64,000 bases of DNA from Massilia sp. Root335 (GTDB lineage Bacteria > Pseudomonadota > Gammaproteobacteria > Burkholderiales > Burkholderiaceae_D), in the NCBI RefSeq assembly GCF_001425685.1, contig NZ_LMCY01000044.1, positions 763-64,762 of the forward strand, given 5' to 3'. The position numbers were made by a program, and so were the translations under genes. The notes under the pieces are model-generated. The model was not told the origin of the DNA, did not search any database, and worked only from the letters and a program-made list of their open reading frames with translations. Of this stretch, positions 25,165-35,142 are shown one piece after another (positions within the stretch are counted from its first letter, which is position 1; every line of letters starts with the position of its first letter).

Positions 25165-25467
25165 ATGAAGCACCTGTTTCTAGTTTTCGCTTTCCTCTTT
25201 TGGTCCCTGACGGCTGCTCGTGCCGCAGAGACATCGCATCCGACGATGGCTGACATGGAAACCTGGAAGCAGAGCCTCATCGCACAGTACGAAAAGGCGA
25301 TCTACCTCGACGAGAAGTCTCAACCCATTACCGAACAGGAGTTCTTCACGCGGGTTGTCAACGAAAAGCGCGGCCACACCATTACCACTGTCCGTGGCAG
25401 CAACAAGTTGATCACACTGCGTTTGCTGTCCGATGCGGAACTCGGTTGGACGCCAATCCAGAAGTAG
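25165..25467 (+). CDS. Small secreted protein of unknown function
   Basis: 100 aa. Signal peptide MKHLFLVFAFLFWSLTAARAAE. The mature part is charged (MADMETWKQSLIAQYEKAIYLDEKSQPITEQEF) and ends HTITTVRGSNKLITLRLL. No cysteines in the mature part. No family recognised. It is ~100 nt before the Amj-like gene. Codon use is less GC-biased than in the housekeeping blocks. Confidence 0.6.
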   Translation: MKHLFLVFAFLFWSLTAARAAETSHPTMADMETWKQSLIAQYEKAIYLDEKSQPITEQEFFTRVVNEKRGHTITTVRGSNKLITLRLLSDAELGWTPIQK

Positions 25468-25566
25468 CATGAATTATTACTGTTCAAAAGCGATGCTGCC
25501 GTGCGTCCATTCACAACCAAGATTGCCATGGAGATGCGGCTTACGTTCCCCGCCACAGACTAAGAC

Positions 25567-26370
25567 ATGGACAAACAACTTTTCCTCATCTGCTTTCTCA
25601 CGTTCGTCATCCACCTGATCGGCACACTCGCCTACTCGGTACGGATTGCCGGCGTACGGACGAAGCGGATCGCGGTGTCCATGGCGCTATTCAGCATTCT
25701 TATGCTCGTGTCCCGAACCTCGAATTCCTTTCTTGGTCCATTCCTGGCAAAGCGCGTCGAGACCAACCTGAACGCTCTCGCAACCGGCACGCTGCTGGGC
25801 GATTTTCGCTGGTTGATGGTGTCGGCAAGCCTGGCGACGGTCGCGGGTGCGCTGCTGATTCCGACGTTCCAGCGGGTGTTCTGCCGCGCCGTGCTGCATT
25901 TCCAGGTCTATCGCTCGATTCCCAAGCTGATCCTTCACAGTTTCTTTAAAGGCGGTCTTTCTTACGTCCGAGACGTCGCTACCGTGCCTGCCGCGCGAAA
26001 CGTCACCGAGATCCGGTCGGGACATGGCGTTTCACGCCGGATCACGCTCCTGAATGTCGGCGCTACGGCGCTCTGGACGGTCGGCGTGTTTGCTTCGCTT
26101 TATGCAGGCGTCCTCGATCCATCGGTTCGGGTCACCTCGAGCACGCTCTCGTCGATCGTCAACGGCGGCGCCACGATCATGATGGCGATGTTCATTGACC
26201 CGCACATGTCCGGGATGACCGACGATGTCGTCGAAGGAAAGGTGACGGAGGGGCAGTTCAGGAAGGCCGTCGTCTGGCTGGTAGGAAGCCGATTGGCAGG
26301 CACGGTGGCGGCACAAGCACTGCTCGTGCCGGCGGCGATCCTGATTGCCTCGGTGGCCCGCGTCATATGA
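25567..26370 (+). CDS. amj: Lipid II flippase Amj-family protein
   Basis: 267 aa with about six hydrophobic segments. MDKQLFLICFLTFVIHLIGTLAYSVRIAGVRTKRIAVSMALFSILMLVSRTSNSFLGPFLAKRVE is the recognisable Amj/YdaH N-terminus; the later AALWTVGVFASLYAGVL and IVNGGATIMMAMFIDPHMSGMTDDVVEG also fit. Amj is an alternate flippase for the peptidoglycan precursor lipid II, described in Bacillus subtilis as a stand-in for MurJ. In a Gram-negative it may back up MurJ or flip another lipid-linked precursor (inference). Neighbours are small unknown genes, so the context gives no pathway. Confidence 0.85.
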   Translation: MDKQLFLICFLTFVIHLIGTLAYSVRIAGVRTKRIAVSMALFSILMLVSRTSNSFLGPFLAKRVETNLNALATGTLLGDFRWLMVSASLATVAGALLIPTFQRVFCRAVLHFQVYRSIPKLILHSFFKGGLSYVRDVATVPAARNVTEIRSGHGVSRRITLLNVGATALWTVGVFASLYAGVLDPSVRVTSSTLSSIVNGGATIMMAMFIDPHMSGMTDDVVEGKVTEGQFRKAVVWLVGSRLAGTVAAQALLVPAAILIASVARVI

Positions 26371-26540
26371 AGCCCTTTTGTAGTCCGCCACCAAAGGCAT
26401 GCGCCAATGACGGGCAAGACCGACGGTAAGACAGCCGCGCTACGTGCCGTTGACAATGCATTGCATTGGAAAGTGGACCAACAGGATGAGGAAGAAAGCT
26501 GGATTCCAGAGCAGGCGTGCACACATCGAAAGGATGAAGA

Positions 26541-26873
26541 ATGATTCGTAATCTATGCATCATGGCAGCCGCACTCTTGCTGTCCGGCTGCGCCCACCAC
26601 AAAGCGGCCGAACGCGCCGACTATTGGCGTTCGGAGACGGCCAGCCATCTGCCGGCGGGCACGTCGCTCGACGTTGCCGAGAAGTTCTTTACCGACCGAG
26701 GCCTTCAGCTCGTCTGCTGTGTGAATAACGGGACGGGATTCAAACGCTACGCGGTAGAACACGACGTGGCGCAATCCGTTATCACGCACTATGACGTCGC
26801 CATTCTCGTCGACACGACGCCGGAAAAACGCGTGTCGAAAGTGACCGTCGAGCAATGGGGCGTCGGGCTTTGA
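26541..26873 (+). CDS. Small putative lipoprotein
   Basis: 110 aa with a clear lipobox (ALLLSGCAHH, Cys ~17). The mature domain (TSLDVAEKFFTDRGLQLVCCVN...FKRYAVEHDVAQSVITHYDVAILVDTTPEKRVSKVTVEQWGVGL) looks like a compact alpha-beta fold. No family recognised. A ribosome site (GAAAGGATGAAGA) is just upstream. Confidence 0.68.
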   Translation: MIRNLCIMAAALLLSGCAHHKAAERADYWRSETASHLPAGTSLDVAEKFFTDRGLQLVCCVNNGTGFKRYAVEHDVAQSVITHYDVAILVDTTPEKRVSKVTVEQWGVGL

Positions 26874-26916
26874 CGTCGACGCGCCGCGCCATCGACGGCC
26901 GACAAGAATCCGCCGG

Positions 26917-27324
26917 TCAGTGCCGGCAGCTCAGCTGCAGCGTCTCGTTCTCGCGCGCGACCACCCTTACCGCCTCGCTGTCGCCGCAGCGATAGACGAT
27001 CCTCAGCCGCTTGGGCTGGCCATGCGCCGGATCGCCGCACAGCTGGTTGCCGGCCAGGACGTTGCCGTGGTTGCGCTCGATTTCAGCGCGCACCGCCCGG
27101 CGCGCATCGCACGCCGCACCGTGCGCGCCATATTCCGCGTCTTCGACGAACACGCGGGGCCAGCCGCGATGCGGACCGCGGTCGCCGCGCGCATCGCGCT
27201 GGCCGGCCGCGTAACCGTCGTCGTAGCCACGGCGATATTCGGCGCTCTGCGCGAACGCGGACGCCGACGCTGCGGTCAGCGCGAGGATGGCGGCAATGCG
27301 CATGACAGGTACGTTGATGTTCAT
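26917..27324 (-). CDS. Putative secreted protein
   Basis: 135 aa. Signal peptide MNINVPVMRIAAILALTAASASAFAQ; the mature part begins EYRRGYDDGYAAGQRDARGDR, a Tyr/Arg/Asp/Gly-rich linker seen in many periplasmic orphan proteins. It then has VEDAEYGAHGAACDARRAVRAEIERN..VLAGNQLCGDPA, RIVYRCGDSEAVRVVARENETLQLSCRH, with four cysteines that could pair. The ATG at 27324 has AGGAGA upstream. Function unknown. Confidence 0.7.
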   Translation of the reverse strand: MNINVPVMRIAAILALTAASASAFAQSAEYRRGYDDGYAAGQRDARGDRGPHRGWPRVFVEDAEYGAHGAACDARRAVRAEIERNHGNVLAGNQLCGDPAHGQPKRLRIVYRCGDSEAVRVVARENETLQLSCRH

Positions 27325-27445
27325 TGTTCTCTCCTGATCGAATGATGACGGATGCTACCGCGCCGGCCCGGCGCGGTCTGTACGCATGGCCACAGTGTGT
27401 CAGGTCAGGGAGGGAAAAGCTGTCGGTGCCGCTGTAAGAGACGTT

Positions 27446-28795
27446 TCAGTCTGTAAGGCCGAGCAGGCGCCGCAACTGCGCGCGCTGGTAGGCGCCGAAG
27501 CCGTCGCTGAACAGGCAGCGGATCAGCGGATCGTCGACCACGTCGGCCTCCGCCAGTTCGCGCTCGGTGCCGGCATCGAATACGGCATCGTTGATCCGCA
27601 TGTACATCGACGTCAGCGACTCGCCAAGGGCCAGCGCCGCGTACAGCTTCGCGGCGGGAACGTCGGTGGTCCAGCCGAGCGGACCGCCCGCGGCGTCGAC
27701 CGGCGTTGCGTGGCTGCCGTCGAGGCGGTAGCGGAAGCGCGTGACCTCGCCCGCGTGATCGTGGACCGACAATTGCCAGATGCGGGGACTGTCGAAATAC
27801 TCGCCGGCGGCGTCAAGGCCGGCATATTTCTCCGGCACGCCGGTGCGGCAGTAGTCCAGCACGCGCGTCCACTGCGCTGCCGTCAGTGCCGGGAAATGGC
27901 GGGCGACGTCGCTCGTGGGCGGTGCGTCCGCATTGCCTTCGTAGACGTAGTCGACGTCCTGGTCGCCGACCGGGATGACCCAGTCCAGCGGCGGCGCCGG
28001 ATGCAAGCCGTCGGCATCGAGCCGCATCGACACGCCGGGGTCCATGCGCACCACCCGCGCCTGCGGCAGCGCCGCCCCGACCTCCTGCGCGAACCGGGCA
28101 TACGAGATCGGGAAGAAGGCGCGGTTGTACCACGACCACGGCTCGAGCGCGAACTGGCAGGAACTCGGCACGACGTAGCGCGGCGCCAGCGCGCGCAGCT
28201 GGTCCAGCGCGTCCTCCGGCAGCGCGGGCGGCGCGGGCGCGTGGCGCGTTGGCGCCAGCACCTCGAGTTCGCGCATGGTCTGGAATGGCCACAGCACGAG
28301 GTCCCACGGTGCCTCGTCGACGAGGCGCGCGAGCGTCGCATCGTCGATCCAGGAATCGACCACGTTCAATACATTCAGCCCGGCGGCCCGGACCTGGAAC
28401 ATCGAGTCCACGTCGGCATCCATCGCTTCGCGCGGCACGACCCGGAACGGGCCGACGTCCACCGGCTGGTCCAGGCGCAGCGCGTGCACGCTGGTAAAAC
28501 CCAGCTGGCGCACCATGTCGAACAGGTCGTCGAACAGGCAGTAGAGGTACAGCGGCGTCGCGCGGTCCAGCAGGTCCAGGCTCTCGAGCGAGCAGTGGTC
28601 ATCGTGGAAGTGCGAGATGAACACGGCATCGAAGCGCTGGCGCCGGATCAGGTCGACGTCGAACCGCACGTCCGGAAACGCGTGGCAGTTGCGGCTGAAC
28701 GGGTTTTCGAAGATGGTGTCGAAGGCGATGCGCGCGCCGCCGCATTCGAACACGTAGCCCGCGTGCAGGATCCTCGATACCGTCAGCGCGGCCAT
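27446..28795 (-). CDS. MBL-fold metallo-hydrolase
   Basis: 449 aa. The N-terminal metallo-beta-lactamase fold has the zinc motif H-F-H-D-D-H in FISHFHDDHCSLESLDLLD, preceded by AGYVFECGGARIAFDTIFENPF. The middle keeps VVPREAMDADVDSMFQVRAAGLNVLNVVDSWID. The ~230-residue C-terminal extension (WTRVLDYCRTGVPEKYAGLDAAG...FRYRLDG) is not recognised, so the substrate is unknown. The gene starts the base after the stop codon of the 75-aa gene upstream, so the two are probably translated together. Confidence 0.8.
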   Translation of the reverse strand: MAALTVSRILHAGYVFECGGARIAFDTIFENPFSRNCHAFPDVRFDVDLIRRQRFDAVFISHFHDDHCSLESLDLLDRATPLYLYCLFDDLFDMVRQLGFTSVHALRLDQPVDVGPFRVVPREAMDADVDSMFQVRAAGLNVLNVVDSWIDDATLARLVDEAPWDLVLWPFQTMRELEVLAPTRHAPAPPALPEDALDQLRALAPRYVVPSSCQFALEPWSWYNRAFFPISYARFAQEVGAALPQARVVRMDPGVSMRLDADGLHPAPPLDWVIPVGDQDVDYVYEGNADAPPTSDVARHFPALTAAQWTRVLDYCRTGVPEKYAGLDAAGEYFDSPRIWQLSVHDHAGEVTRFRYRLDGSHATPVDAAGGPLGWTTDVPAAKLYAALALGESLTSMYMRINDAVFDAGTERELAEADVVDDPLIRCLFSDGFGAYQRAQLRRLLGLTD

Positions 28796-29023
28796 TCAGT
28801 CCAGCCGCTTGAGCCGCTGGCCCAGGATGCCCCAGCGGCAGTCGGCGCCGTCCAGCCGGGCGCACAACGCCCAGCCGGTGCCGATCTTCTCGACGGTGAC
28901 GGCGGTTTCGATTTCCTTGGCGAGCTTTTCGGCCCACACGCTCGCGGCACCCCGGCCCTTGAAGAGCTCCTTGCCGTCGTAGATGACGGTGGCGTCGAAT
29001 ACGGACATGGCGAATATGGTCAT
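28796..29023 (-). CDS. Small conserved-looking protein of unknown function
   Basis: 75 aa: MTIFAMSVFDATVIYDGKEL, then VWAEKLAKEIETAVTVEKIGTGWALCARLDGADCRWGILGQRLKRLD. No signal or membrane segment. AGAGGTAG precedes the ATG at good spacing. It abuts the MBL-fold gene without a gap, which argues for a shared operon and possibly a partner role. Confidence 0.6.
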   Translation of the reverse strand: MTIFAMSVFDATVIYDGKELFKGRGAASVWAEKLAKEIETAVTVEKIGTGWALCARLDGADCRWGILGQRLKRLD

Positions 29024-29072
29024 GGCTACCTCTGGTTGATGCGCGGACCGCTATCCTACCATTCCGGCCCGA

Positions 29073-29471
29073 TCAGCCCTGCGGCGCCATCCAGACGAGA
29101 TTCCACAAATGGCCGTCGAGGTCCTCGAAGCCCTGGTCGTACATGAAGCCGTGGTCTTCGGGCGGATGCGGGATGCGCGCGCCGGCGGCGGTGGCCTTCG
29201 CGATCAGGCTGTCCACTTCGTCCCGGCTCTCGCAGCTCAGGCAGATGATCACCTCGTTGGCCTCCTTCGCCCGCACGGCGGGCCGGTTGGTGAAGGAGCT
29301 GAAGAAGGCTTCGGTCATCAGCATGACGTGGACCGTGTCGTCCACGACGTCCATGAACGCCGCGCTCTCGTTGCTGAAGCGCGGGTTGAAGCCGAAGCCC
29401 AGCGCGGCAAAGAACGCTTTGGATTTATCCAGGTCCTTGACCGGCAGGTTGAAGATGATCTGCTTGTTCAT
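29073..29471 (-). CDS. VOC family (glyoxalase/bleomycin-resistance-like) protein
   Basis: 132 aa, one VOC module pair: QIIFNLPVKDLDKSKAFFAALGFGFNPRFSNESAAFM...VHVMLMTEAFFSSFT and DEVDSLIAKATAAGARIPHPPEDHGFMYDQGFEDLDGHLWNLVWM. Metal-ligand candidates are the final E/H pair in FEDLDGHLW. This subgroup is often annotated as a glyoxalase-related lactoylglutathione lyase-like protein, but substrates are unknown. GAGGA precedes the ATG at 29471; the longer open frame upstream runs through the promoter and the next gene and is not real. Confidence 0.88.
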   Translation of the reverse strand: MNKQIIFNLPVKDLDKSKAFFAALGFGFNPRFSNESAAFMDVVDDTVHVMLMTEAFFSSFTNRPAVRAKEANEVIICLSCESRDEVDSLIAKATAAGARIPHPPEDHGFMYDQGFEDLDGHLWNLVWMAPQG

Positions 29472-29585
29472 GATGTCCTCGTGTGGAAAGTGGTTGGATG
29501 ACGGGTCCTGCATCCTGACGACGAACGGCGGCGCGCGAAATCGACACGCCTGCGAAAAAAAATCCAGGAATGGTATGCTTCCCCC

Positions 29586-29933
29586 ATGACTACCGATTCC
29601 GACATTGAACTGTCCGGCCCATTCCAGGCCCGGGACAGCCAGGGCCGTACCCTCGACGTCAAGGCGATCCGCATTTTCGACGAGGGCTACGGGATCATCG
29701 ACGTGTACGTGGAATTCAAGGCCCGGCTCGAACCCGGCGCGTACAAGGATACCGTACTGGTACGCCAGATCATCGACCGCCTGCGCGCCGTCGGGTACAA
29801 GGGGCCGGACTTCGGCCACAGCGACCCGGGCCTGCAGGAGAGCCGCCTCATCGTGCTCGAGGCGCCCGAGGAATTCGCCCCGTTCGCCAAGAGCCGCGGC
29901 TGGAAGAACCTCGCCGAGGACTTCGACGACTGA
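29586..29933 (+). CDS. Conserved-looking hypothetical protein
   Basis: 115 aa, acidic, without signal or membrane segments: DSDIELSGPFQARDSQGRTL, IRIFDEGYGIIDVYVEFKARLEPGAYKDTVLVRQIIDRLRAVGYKGPDFGHSDPGLQ, RLIVLEAPEEFAPFAKSRGW. It reads like a small ferredoxin-like alpha-beta fold. No family recognised. It lies alone between the VOC gene (divergent) and the lyase gene. Confidence 0.65.
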   Translation: MTTDSDIELSGPFQARDSQGRTLDVKAIRIFDEGYGIIDVYVEFKARLEPGAYKDTVLVRQIIDRLRAVGYKGPDFGHSDPGLQESRLIVLEAPEEFAPFAKSRGWKNLAEDFDD

Positions 29934-30026
29934 GCCGCCGTATCACGCCATAACACATCCACCCACGATTTAAAAATATCATGGCCGGGCATGCAAACTG
30001 CTCGGCTATCATTTTATGGCGACATT

Positions 30027-30040
30027 CCGTTAACGTTACC
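30027..30040. promoter_or_regulatory. LacI-type operator, site 1 (upstream of PL8 lyase)
   Basis: CCGTTAACGTTACC around the palindrome TAACGTTA (30031-30038), 22-35 nt before the lyase ATG. The same 12-14-mer recurs at 43156, 44776 and 47753, the last upstream of the LacI-family gene, linking the lyase to that regulator. Confidence 0.75.
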
Positions 30041-30061
30041 ATAAACGATGGAGACCACGCC

Positions 30062-33001
30062 ATGCCCACCCGATTTCCCCTCCTGCTGCTGGCCGCTGCC
30101 TTGAGCGCCTGCGGCGGCCCCGCGCAGGACGACGCCGCCGCGCCCGCACAGTCATCGATGTCCGGCGGCGGCCACCTGGAAGCCGCAGCCGCCGACGAAT
30201 ACGACACGCTGCGCGCCAAATGGAGCCTGCAGCTGACCGGCGGTGCCGCCGTCGACACGGCGGACCCCGACGTCGCCGCCCAGATCGCGACCATCACGAG
30301 CACCGCCCAGGGCGATTGGGACACGCTGCAGACCGCGTCCGGCCGCACGTACCTGTGGAGCGACCTCGCCACGTGGACCAAATCAACGACGGTCACGCAG
30401 ACCTACAACCGGCTGCTGGCGATGGCGCTGGCGTATTCGACGACGGGCTCCTCGCTGCAGGGGAACGCGGCGCTGGGTACGGCGATCCTCTCCGCGCTGG
30501 ACTGGATGAACGCGAACCACTACGGCAGCGGCATCACGAAATACGACAACTGGTGGGACTGGGAGATCGGCTCGCCGCAGGCGCTCAACGACATCACGGT
30601 GCTGATGTACGGCCAGCTCTCCGCCACGCAGATCGCCAACCACCTCGCCGCCGTCGACTATTACGTGCCCGACCCGACCAGGCGCACCGGCACGACGCTC
30701 GTCGAGACGGGCGCCAACCGCCTGGACAAGGCATCCGTCGTCGCGCTGCGCGGCGTGATCGGCAAGTCGGCCACGAAGATCGCGCAAGGCCGCGACGCCA
30801 TCAGCCAGGCGCTCCTGTACGTGACGAGCGGCGACGGCTTTTATGCGGACGGCTCGTTCATCCAGCACACGAACGTCGCCTATACGGGCAGCTACGGCCT
30901 CGTGCTGATGTCCGACATCGCGCGCCTGTACTACCTGCTGAACGGGTCCACCTGGGCCGTCACGGATGCCAACGCGGGCAACGTCTACGACTGGTACGCG
31001 AACGGCTACAAGCCGATGGTCTACCAGGGCGCCGTGATGGACGCCGTGCGCGGGCGCGCGATCTCGCGCCAGGCATCGACCGACCACGACGCCGGCCGCT
31101 CGCTGACGGTGTCACTGGCGCGGCTGGCGCAAGGCGCGCCGGCCGCCAACGCCGCCGCCATCAACGGCACGGTCAAGCACTGGATGCAGCGCGACACGAC
31201 GTTCGCCAACTACTACAAGGGCCTGTCGCTGTACGACATCGCCAACCTGAAAGGCATCCTCGCGAACGGCAGCATCACGCCCGATCCCGAGCAGATCCAG
31301 ACCCACGTCTTCGCCAGCATGGACCGCGCGCTGCACAGCTATGCGGGGTATTCGAGCATGGTGTCGCTGTTCTCGACGCGCATCTCGGCCTTCGAATACG
31401 GCAACGGCGAGAACATCAAGGCCTGGTGGACCGGCGCCGGCATGACCTATGTGTACAACAACGACCTCACGCAATTCTCCGGCGACTACTGGCCCACGGT
31501 GAACCAGGCGCGCCTGCCCGGCACGACGACGGACGGCTCGGGCAGCGGCACGCCGGCGAGCTTCGGCAACTACCCGAACACGTACAACTGGGCCGGCGGC
31601 TCGGAAGTCGACAACCTGCACGCGACGGCCGGCCTGCAATTCTCGATGTCGAAAGTGACAGGGTCCACGCTGCAGGGCAAGAAGTCGTGGTTCCTGTTCG
31701 GCGACAAGATCATCGCGCTCGGCTCGGGCATCGCGAACACCGACGGCCGCACGGTCGAGACGATCGTCGAGAACCGCAAGCTGAACGCGGCCGGCAACAA
31801 CGCCTTGACCGTCAACGGCCTGTCCATGCCCACGACGAGCGGCTGGTCCGCGACGACGACCAGCGTGCAATGGGCGAACCTGGCCGGCAACGTGAGCGGC
31901 ACCGACATCGGCTACTGGTTCCCCTCCCCCGTGAGTCTGTCCGGCCTGCGCGAGACCCGCAGCGGAAACTGGCAGCAGATCAACACGGGCGGCCCCGCCA
32001 CGACGGTGACGAACACCTTCCTCAGCCTCGCGCTGAACCACGGCGCGGCGCCGGCGAACGCATCGTATGCCTACGTGATCCTGCCGAACTACACGGCATC
32101 GCGCACGGCGGCCTTCGCGGCCAGCCCCACGGTGACGATCCTCGAGAACAGCCTCGATGCGCATGCGGCGCGCGACACGGCGGCCGGCGTCACGGGCGTC
32201 AACTTCTGGAACGACGCGACGAAGACCGTCAACGACGCCGGCGGCGCCTACCTGACGAGCAACCGCAAGGCATCCGTCACCGTGCGCGACACGGGATCGG
32301 AACTGCACATCGGCGTCGCCGACCCGACGCAGGCCAACACGGGCACGATCAACCTCGAACTCAATCGCAGCGCGTGGCAGGTGATCGGCAAGGACCCGGC
32401 CGTGACGGTGACGCAGCTGTACCCCACGATCAAGCTGACCGTGAACGTCAACGCGTCCGCCGGCCGCAGCTACGCCGTGCAGCTGGCGGAAGGAACGACC
32501 GTCGCGCTGACACCCACCGCCGACACGTATGTGCAGGACGGCGCCGCGGCCGGCACCAACTTCGGCGCGGCGAACACGCTCGTCGTCAAGAACGATGGCG
32601 TGGGCTATGCGCGGCAGGCCGCGCTCAAGTTCGACGTGTCCGGCATCACCGGCACGATTGCGGGTGCGACGCTGGCGCTAATGCCGACGAGCGTCGGGGC
32701 CGCGAACACGTTCAGCAACCGCGTGTCGCTGCTCGCGTCGAGCGCGTGGACGGAGACCGGGCTCACGTGGAACACGATGCCGGGCGTGTCGTCCGTGCTC
32801 GGTACGTGGGCCGTCGGCGCGGCGGGACAAGCCGTCACGCTGGACGTGACGGCGGCGGCCGTCGCGGCGGCCGGCGGGGGCAAGGTGCTGCCGCTGAAGG
32901 TCGATTCGCCCGTGAACGTCGGCGCGAACGGGTGGGTGAACTACGGCTCGCGCGAGGCGACGGCGGCGAACCGGCCGGTGTTGTACGTGGTCTACCACTG
33001 A
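30062..33001 (+). CDS. Polysaccharide lyase family 8 lipoprotein with C-terminal CBM96/DNRLRE domain
   Basis: 979 aa. Lipobox ALSAC (C17). The alpha/alpha-toroid catalytic domain (~45-400) contains NWWDWEIG, TGANR, DGSFIQHTNVAYTGSYG and RGRAISRQ. Taking N219, H269 and Y278 as the catalytic set gives spacings of 50 and 9, the same as the N349/H399/Y408 set I recall for pneumococcal hyaluronate lyase. Beta-sandwich domains follow, then a DNRLRE/CBM96-type module (~815-979, PTADTYVQDGAAAGTNFG). PL8 enzymes beta-eliminate uronate-containing chains (hyaluronan, chondroitin, xanthan). A LacI-type operator lies just upstream, and the GH88 partner at 41.9-43.1 kb would take the unsaturated product. 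Confidence 0.93.
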   Translation: MPTRFPLLLLAAALSACGGPAQDDAAAPAQSSMSGGGHLEAAAADEYDTLRAKWSLQLTGGAAVDTADPDVAAQIATITSTAQGDWDTLQTASGRTYLWSDLATWTKSTTVTQTYNRLLAMALAYSTTGSSLQGNAALGTAILSALDWMNANHYGSGITKYDNWWDWEIGSPQALNDITVLMYGQLSATQIANHLAAVDYYVPDPTRRTGTTLVETGANRLDKASVVALRGVIGKSATKIAQGRDAISQALLYVTSGDGFYADGSFIQHTNVAYTGSYGLVLMSDIARLYYLLNGSTWAVTDANAGNVYDWYANGYKPMVYQGAVMDAVRGRAISRQASTDHDAGRSLTVSLARLAQGAPAANAAAINGTVKHWMQRDTTFANYYKGLSLYDIANLKGILANGSITPDPEQIQTHVFASMDRALHSYAGYSSMVSLFSTRISAFEYGNGENIKAWWTGAGMTYVYNNDLTQFSGDYWPTVNQARLPGTTTDGSGSGTPASFGNYPNTYNWAGGSEVDNLHATAGLQFSMSKVTGSTLQGKKSWFLFGDKIIALGSGIANTDGRTVETIVENRKLNAAGNNALTVNGLSMPTTSGWSATTTSVQWANLAGNVSGTDIGYWFPSPVSLSGLRETRSGNWQQINTGGPATTVTNTFLSLALNHGAAPANASYAYVILPNYTASRTAAFAASPTVTILENSLDAHAARDTAAGVTGVNFWNDATKTVNDAGGAYLTSNRKASVTVRDTGSELHIGVADPTQANTGTINLELNRSAWQVIGKDPAVTVTQLYPTIKLTVNVNASAGRSYAVQLAEGTTVALTPTADTYVQDGAAAGTNFGAANTLVVKNDGVGYARQAALKFDVSGITGTIAGATLALMPTSVGAANTFSNRVSLLASSAWTETGLTWNTMPGVSSVLGTWAVGAAGQAVTLDVTAAAVAAAGGGKVLPLKVDSPVNVGANGWVNYGSREATAANRPVLYVVYH

Positions 33002-33031
33002 ATCGGTCCGACGATCGATAACGTGCGTAAC

Positions 33032-33111
33032 CCGTCGTTCCCGCGCAGGCGGTAACCTGATTTTCCGACTCCGGATGCGAACTTGGGTTCCCGCCGCCGC
33101 GGGAACGACGG
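33032..33111. repeat. REP-like inverted dimer (variant)
   Basis: CCGTCGTTCCCGCG (33032-33045) and CGCGGGAACGACGG (33098-33111) are perfect 14-bp complements. It is a TTCCC variant of the palindromes at 9134-9221 and in comF. It lies after the PL8 stop. Confidence 0.75.
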
Positions 33112-33121
33112 CATTGGTTCC

Positions 33122-33222
33122 GTAGGGTGGGCACCCCGTGCCCACGCGGCGATACGCGGCTTGGATACGCCGCGCCGATGCCGCCGTGCGTTGAACGCGT
33201 GGGCTCGGGGAGCCCACCCTAC
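33122..33222. repeat. 101-bp GTAGGGTGGGC...GCCCACCCTAC imperfect palindrome
   Basis: Outer 11-bp arms are perfect (33122-33132 and 33212-33222). The inner CCCCGTGCCCACGCG pairs with CGCGTGGGCTCGGGG with one mismatch. It fills the convergent gap between PL8 and the propeller gene and should form a strong hairpin in either transcript. A second, unrelated repeat family directly beside the REP dimer. Confidence 0.8.
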
Positions 33223-33236
33223 CGGTTCGCGGGCTT

Positions 33237-34051
33237 TTACGCCAGCACCAATAACCCCTGCAGCGACGAGATACGCACGGGATCCGACCAGGTATCGACC
33301 AGCGTCCCATCCGCATCGAACACGAGCAGCTGGCGCCCCTTGTGTCCATTGTCCGGCCCATGCCCCTGCCAGTTGGCGACGGCGATGCGGCCGTCGGCGA
33401 GCACCTGGAAGGTCGCGTAGAAAAGCGGCGCGACCTCGGCGGGCACGGCGTCCCTGCCGCCGAAAGTGCAGACGAGGTGGCCCTCCGCATCGAAGCGCGC
33501 CATGAACGCGCCATAGCCGGCCGCGACGAGCGTCGATCCGTCGGCCAGCCGCTCGGCCATCCACGCATGCTCGAAGCCCGGCGCGGCCAGCCTGCGGCGC
33601 GGCCGCAGTGCTGCATCCGTTTCGAGGATGTGGTCGTTCGTGCACAGCAGATAGCCGTCGCCCGCGGGCCGCATCAGGCGCACGTAATCGCCTTCGCGCC
33701 GCGCCGTCGCGATCACGCGCAGGTCGGCGTCCAGCGTGAGCACGTCGATGCCGTTTTCTCCGCCGTCCAGGTTCATGCCCGTGACGAGCGTGCGGCCGTC
33801 GTCCAGCCGGCGCGCTGCCGTCACGCCGGACCAGCGGTCGCACACGCGGACGATGTCGCCGCTGTCGACGTCGATCTCGACAAAGCCGCGCTCGAAGCCG
33901 ACGAGGGCGCGGTCCGCGCCGATGCGCTGCAGGTCGCGCGCCAGCGGATACTGGTCCAGGTCGCGCTGCCAGCCGGCGGTGCCGTCGCGGGTGTCGATCA
34001 GGTGCAGGCGCTGGCGGCCTTCGTCGATCGCGAGGAAGCGCAGGGCGAGCG

Positions 34052-34055
<4 letters not shown>
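33237..34055 (-). CDS. Beta-propeller-like protein of unknown function
   Basis: 272 aa without signal peptide. Repeating blade-like strands (LHLIDTRDGTAGWQRDLDQYPLA, GADRALVGFERGFVEIDVDSGDIVRV, GYLLCTNDHILETDAALRPRRRL, VFDADGTLVDTWSDPVRI) suggest a PQQ/WD-type propeller. No catalytic motif seen. ATGA overlap with the ABC ATPase gene makes it the last member of the ten-gene operon; a role in sensing or monitoring the substrate is speculation. Confidence 0.7.
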
Positions 34056-35131
<1,076 letters not shown>

Positions 35132-35142
35132 GCTGGCTCCTG

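Noticed and set aside
30220..33021. Second long plus-strand frame over the PL8 gene
   Set aside because: Arg/His/Gln-rich shadow with no domain; the PL8 frame has catalytic residues and a lipobox.
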